From assembly GCA_965659945.1 (NCBI GenBank), contig CBFHYJ010000018.1, forward strand, positions 1 to 25,518: a stretch of DNA of 25,518 nucleotides, read 5' to 3'. The position numbers and the translations under genes were made by a program. Origin of the DNA: VMDJ01 sp965659945. GTDB taxonomy: Bacteria > Pseudomonadota > Gammaproteobacteria > Chromatiales > Chromatiaceae. Below, one piece after another: positions 22,628 through 25,518 of the stretch. Every line of letters begins with the position of its first letter. Within the stretch, counting starts at the first letter, position 1. Under the pieces are notes generated by a model. It did not search any database and was not told the DNA's origin. It saw nothing but the letters and a program-made list of their open reading frames with translations.

Positions 22628-23524
22628 ATGACAAATAACAATGATTCTAGACCCTTGGCAGGGTGGCGCGTAGGTTTTATCGGTCTAGGTCTGATGGGTA
22701 AGCCAATGTGTCTTAATCTTCTAAGCGCAGGGGCAGAGTTGTGTGTGTTTAATCGTAGCTCGGCTGCGATTGATGAGATAAAAAATACGCAGGTCACTGT
22801 GTTGGCTGATCCTGCCGCAGTCGCTGCTGAGGTTGATCTGGTGATCTTGATGCTGGCGGATACGCCGGCGGTAGAGCAGGTGCTTTTTGCCAAGCAAGGT
22901 GTGGCACAAGGTGTTCATGCCAACAGCTTGATTGTTGATATGGGAACAACGGCAACTCTGGCAACACGCGAGTTTGCACATCGTGTAGCAGAAAAGGGTG
23001 CTAGCTATATTGATGCGCCGGTTTCTGGCGGCCAGATAGGGGCAAAAGAGGCGACCTTATCCATCATGGCCGGCGGTGAGTCAGCGGATATTGATGCTGT
23101 GATGCCAGTATTTGAGGCGATGGGACGCTTAGTCACACATGTCGGGCCTGTGAGCTCAGGACAGGTGACTAAAGCGGTGAATCAAGTGATTGTTGGACTC
23201 ACCATTGGCGCTGTCTCTGAGGCGCTAGCCGTGGCTAAAAAGGCGGGTGTGGATCTTGAGAAAGCCCAACAAGCACTCATGGGTGGCCATGCGTCATCGC
23301 GCATTTTGCAAGAGCACGGCACCCGCATGATTAATCAGACCTTTGAACCGGGTGGCAAAGTGGTGACTCAAGCTAAAGACATGCAGCAAGCGTTAGACCT
23401 CGCAGCTGCGCTGGGTGTGGAGCTACCGGCAACGGCATTAAATCTGAAGCTTTACCAACACGTAATTGAAAACGGGTTAGGTGCGCTCGATCATAGTGCA
23501 CTTTACAAGTACTACGACCAATAA
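22628..23524 (+). CDS. garR: 2-hydroxy-3-oxopropionate (tartronate semialdehyde) reductase-like
   Basis: This 298-residue protein belongs to the beta-hydroxyacid dehydrogenases. The NAD site 'GFIGLGLMGKPM' has G19-x-G21-xx-G24. The substrate-binding 'DAPVSGGQIGAKEATLSIM' holds S133, and the catalytic lysine is K182 in 'GQVTKAVNQVIVGL'. The C-terminus 'GLGALDHSALYKYY' closely resembles E. coli GarR ('LGTADHSALACYY'), which favours tartronate semialdehyde over 3-hydroxyisobutyrate as substrate. The product would be D-glycerate. The N-terminus has about 12 extra residues before the Rossmann strand. There is no obvious RBS. Its start is only 20 bp from the divergent GlcG-like gene; the peroxiredoxin gene follows at 15 bp. 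Confidence 0.82.
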   Translation: MTNNNDSRPLAGWRVGFIGLGLMGKPMCLNLLSAGAELCVFNRSSAAIDEIKNTQVTVLADPAAVAAEVDLVILMLADTPAVEQVLFAKQGVAQGVHANSLIVDMGTTATLATREFAHRVAEKGASYIDAPVSGGQIGAKEATLSIMAGGESADIDAVMPVFEAMGRLVTHVGPVSSGQVTKAVNQVIVGLTIGAVSEALAVAKKAGVDLEKAQQALMGGHASSRILQEHGTRMINQTFEPGGKVVTQAKDMQQALDLAAALGVELPATALNLKLYQHVIENGLGALDHSALYKYYDQ

Positions 23525-23539
23525 TTTTAGGAGATAACA

Positions 23540-24271
23540 ATGACAGCATTAGATGCAGGACAAGCAGTTCCGAATGTCACCTTTAAGGTAAGAGCAGATA
23601 CCGATTGGGTGGATGTGACCACTGATGATCTTTTTAAAGGCAAAACAGTAGTCGTGTTTGCGCTGCCAGGTGCGTATACACCGACCTGCTCGTCAACTCA
23701 CGTGCCTCGCTATAACAAGCTTGCTGGTGCACTTAAGGCTCATGGCGTTGATGACATCATTTGTTTGTCGGTTAACGATGGCTTTGTCATGGATGAATGG
23801 AAAGAAGACCAAGGTGCTGAGCACATCCGTTTTATTCCTGACGGTAACGTAGAGTTTACGCGTGGAATGGGGATGGAGATTGACCTGTCTGTGGTCGGTT
23901 TTGGTGAACGTTCAAAGCGTTACTCAATGTTGGTTAAAGACGGCGTTATCGAAAAGTTGTTTATGGAAACAGCTGCACCAGGCGCGCCTCTCGAAGCCTC
24001 TGATGCTGACACCATGTTGGCCTTCATTGCGCCTAATGCCAAAAAGCCGGCTGATGTGGCGATTCTTACTAAAAAGGGTTGTCCATTCTGCGCCAAGGCA
24101 AAAGCATTATTAAACGATGCTCAAATGGACTATGACGAGCTGGTATTGAATCAAGATATCCCTGAGTCGAGTATCCGAGCACTCACGGGGCAGTCTACTT
24201 TTCCTCAGGTGTTTATTGATGGTCAACATATCGGTGGATGTGATGATCTCGAGGCGCATTTAGCCAAGTAA
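23540..24271 (+). CDS. Peroxiredoxin-glutaredoxin fusion (Prx5-type hybrid)
   Basis: This 243-residue fusion reduces H2O2 and alkyl hydroperoxides with glutathione. Residues 1-165 form a Prx5-type peroxiredoxin with the peroxidatic cysteine C50 in 'PGAYTPTCSSTHVP' and the helpers 'RFIPDGNVEFTRGMG' and 'RSKRYSMLVKDG'. Residues about 170-243 form a glutaredoxin with C181-P-F-C184, 'TFPQVFIDG' (220-228) and 'GGCDDL' (232-237). Carrying both domains lets the glutaredoxin recycle its own peroxidase, as shown for Haemophilus and Chromatium enzymes. The RBS 'aggag' lies 7 nt before the ATG. The gene probably shares a transcript with garR and ends at a strong terminator. Confidence 0.95.
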   Translation: MTALDAGQAVPNVTFKVRADTDWVDVTTDDLFKGKTVVVFALPGAYTPTCSSTHVPRYNKLAGALKAHGVDDIICLSVNDGFVMDEWKEDQGAEHIRFIPDGNVEFTRGMGMEIDLSVVGFGERSKRYSMLVKDGVIEKLFMETAAPGAPLEASDADTMLAFIAPNAKKPADVAILTKKGCPFCAKAKALLNDAQMDYDELVLNQDIPESSIRALTGQSTFPQVFIDGQHIGGCDDLEAHLAK

Positions 24272-24276
24272 AAAAG

Positions 24277-24313
24277 AACCGGCACCGAATTAAAATCAGG
24301 TGCCGGTTTTTTT
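24277..24313. terminator. Intrinsic terminator between the prx-grx and ppc genes
   Basis: AACCGGCACC (24277-24286) pairs with GGTGCCGGTT (24299-24308) around a 12-nt loop. A seven-T run (24307-24313) follows on the plus strand and an A-run lies on the other side. It serves the convergent prx-grx and ppc genes in both directions. Confidence 0.9.
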
Positions 24314-24314
24314 A

Positions 24315-25518
24315 TTAGCCCGTATTTCGCATGCCAGCGGCGATAGCGTTGATACTACGAAGCAGTGGATCGAGTTGTCGCTCACGCTCATCTTCGTCTT
24401 GTTCTTGATCGCGATAACGACGAATTAAGGCCAATTGAATATGGTTAAGAGGATCGAGATAGGGCTCTCGACGACCTAAAGAGCGCTTCAATAGATCATT
24501 ATCATCAAGCAATTCGTCTAGCTCGGCGATCTTTAAGATCCACTCAGTACAGCGTCGATACTCTTCAGTAATCAGCGCATAGATCGCATCGGCTTCTTCT
24601 TGATTCTGCATCAGGTCCGCATATTCGCGTGCAATATCCATATCCGACTTAAACAAAGCCATCTGTGTATTACTGAGTAAGTTGCGGAAGAATGGCCACT
24701 TCTTATAAAGGCGACGCAACTCATCCAGTCGTTGCTTTGATTTTCCAGCATAGGCTTCCAGTGCGATACCCAGACCATACCAAGCAGGTAGGGTGTGGCG
24801 AGACTGTGCCCAACCAAAGACCCACGCAATGGCGCGAACTGAGTATTTAGAAAGGTCGCCTTTTTTACGGTGCGATGGACGTGAGCCAATATTCAGCATG
24901 CCAATCTCTGAGACCGGCGTTGCTTCGTAGAAGTAATCGATAAAGCCTTTCACATCTTCGGTGAGCGTACGGTAGTGCTTCTCACCTTGGAGTTGTAGTT
25001 GCTCCATGACTTTCGCGTATAGTTTCTCATCTGGCTTGGTCTTTTCGACTAAGTTGCGGCTTGCCTGAATAAGACCGGTCAAGCCCATGGTGAGTTCGAA
25101 CACGGCGGTTTCAGGGTTACTGTATTTATACGACAGAACCTCACCTTGCTCGGTGAACTTAATCTGACCGAGTACAGTACCTGCAGGTTGAGATGTGATT
25201 GCTTGGTGAGTAGGGCCGCCGCCACGACCGATGGTGCCACCTCGACCATGGAAGAGGCGAATGCGAATGCCGCGCTCTTTGCCTAGCGCAATAACTTTTT
25301 GCTGTGCCTGATATAGGGTCCACACGGAAGCGACGATACCGCCATCTTTGGCAGAGTCTGAGTAACCGAGCATGACCTCTTGCAGCGTTGAATGTGCCTT
25401 GAGGAGCTTGCGATAGACCGGATCGTCTAGTAATTGAGTCATTACAGGCTCAATGTGTGACAGGTCGGTAATGGTTTCAAACAAGGGCGATACGCCAATG
25501 TGGCAGAAGGTTTTGCCT
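24315..25518 (-). CDS. ppc: Phosphoenolpyruvate carboxylase, C-terminal part (runs off the window end)
   Basis: PEPC carboxylates phosphoenolpyruvate to oxaloacetate, replenishing the TCA cycle. About 401 codons of the C-terminal half are visible. The frame stays open to the window edge, and 'PLFETITDL' at the visible beginning is internal in the family, so the true start lies beyond position 25518. The signatures are 'LGYSDSAKDGG', the catalytic 'FHGRGGTIGRGGGPTH', 'GQIKFTEQGEV', 'LNIGSRPSHRK', 'WVFGWAQSRHTLPAWYG' and the invariant C-terminal 'AAGMRNTG'. Nothing looks degraded. It shares the terminator at 24277 with the prx-grx gene. Confidence 0.95.
   Translation of the reverse strand, partial: GKTFCHIGVSPLFETITDLSHIEPVMTQLLDDPVYRKLLKAHSTLQEVMLGYSDSAKDGGIVASVWTLYQAQQKVIALGKERGIRIRLFHGRGGTIGRGGGPTHQAITSQPAGTVLGQIKFTEQGEVLSYKYSNPETAVFELTMGLTGLIQASRNLVEKTKPDEKLYAKVMEQLQLQGEKHYRTLTEDVKGFIDYFYEATPVSEIGMLNIGSRPSHRKKGDLSKYSVRAIAWVFGWAQSRHTLPAWYGLGIALEAYAGKSKQRLDELRRLYKKWPFFRNLLSNTQMALFKSDMDIAREYADLMQNQEEADAIYALITEEYRRCTEWILKIAELDELLDDNDLLKRSLGRREPYLDPLNHIQLALIRRYRDQEQDEDERERQLDPLLRSINAIAAGMRNTG

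Noticed and set aside
22231..22638. 135-codon plus-strand frame opposite the GlcG-like gene
   Set aside because: The minus strand encodes a recognisable GlcG/HbpS family protein, while the plus-strand translation is Pro/Ser-rich with no recognisable pattern.
1..25518. Mobile element, prophage, defence island or CRISPR array
   Set aside because: I saw no transposase, integrase, phage structural gene, restriction or toxin-antitoxin gene, or regularly spaced repeats on either strand.

Overview
The window looks like core chromosome from a gammaproteobacterium with moderate GC. The evidence is a gammaproteobacterial-type RapA, RdgC, PcnB and SelU, the pcnB-folK-panB-panC gene order, a DUF2970 protein and a peroxiredoxin-glutaredoxin fusion. 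No tRNA, rRNA, CRISPR array, insertion sequence, integrase or phage gene is visible. I cannot name the genus. The DUF2173-like trio hints at a sulfur-oxidising or Thiotrichales-like lineage, but only weakly.

Layout. Positions 1-3.7 kb hold a DUF2970 membrane protein that converges on a small coiled-coil/winged-helix DNA-binding protein, which is preceded by a perfect 18-bp AT-rich palindrome. Next come two divergent tRNA anticodon-loop modification genes (selU, tcdA) and rdgC. Positions 3.7-9.6 kb hold rapA, divergent from rdgC, then valS followed by a small DUF2798 membrane protein on the other strand. Positions 9.6-11 kb hold an isolated unit of three small tandem paralogs (DUF2173, roadblock/LC7-like) with its own upstream palindrome, strong ribosome binding sites, an ATGA overlap and a strong intrinsic terminator. 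This is the least explained system in the window.

Positions 11-17.2 kb hold a close-packed plus-strand run: pcnB (apparently starting at a rare AUU codon, as in E. coli), folK, panB, panC, a MscS-type channel and a 2-hydroxyacid dehydrogenase. Positions 17.4-22.2 kb hold a TRAP transporter operon. It comprises a Tat-exported binding protein, an intercistronic hairpin, the small and large permease subunits, an amidase whose start codon overlaps the dctM stop, and a 57-residue two-helix membrane protein. Positions 22.2-24.3 kb hold a GlcG/HbpS-like protein, a GarR-type tartronate semialdehyde reductase and a peroxiredoxin-glutaredoxin fusion ending in an intrinsic terminator. The window closes inside the C-terminal part of phosphoenolpyruvate carboxylase on the minus strand.

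How the genes may work together. The TRAP transporter and amidase are translationally tied, so they probably import and hydrolyse an amide-bearing organic acid or a related solute. The transporter sits between a glyoxylate/hydroxypyruvate-reductase-like enzyme and a GlcG plus GarR pair, which suggests that a two- or three-carbon oxo- or hydroxyacid (the glyoxylate/glycerate branch) is the product. This link is inferred from gene order only.
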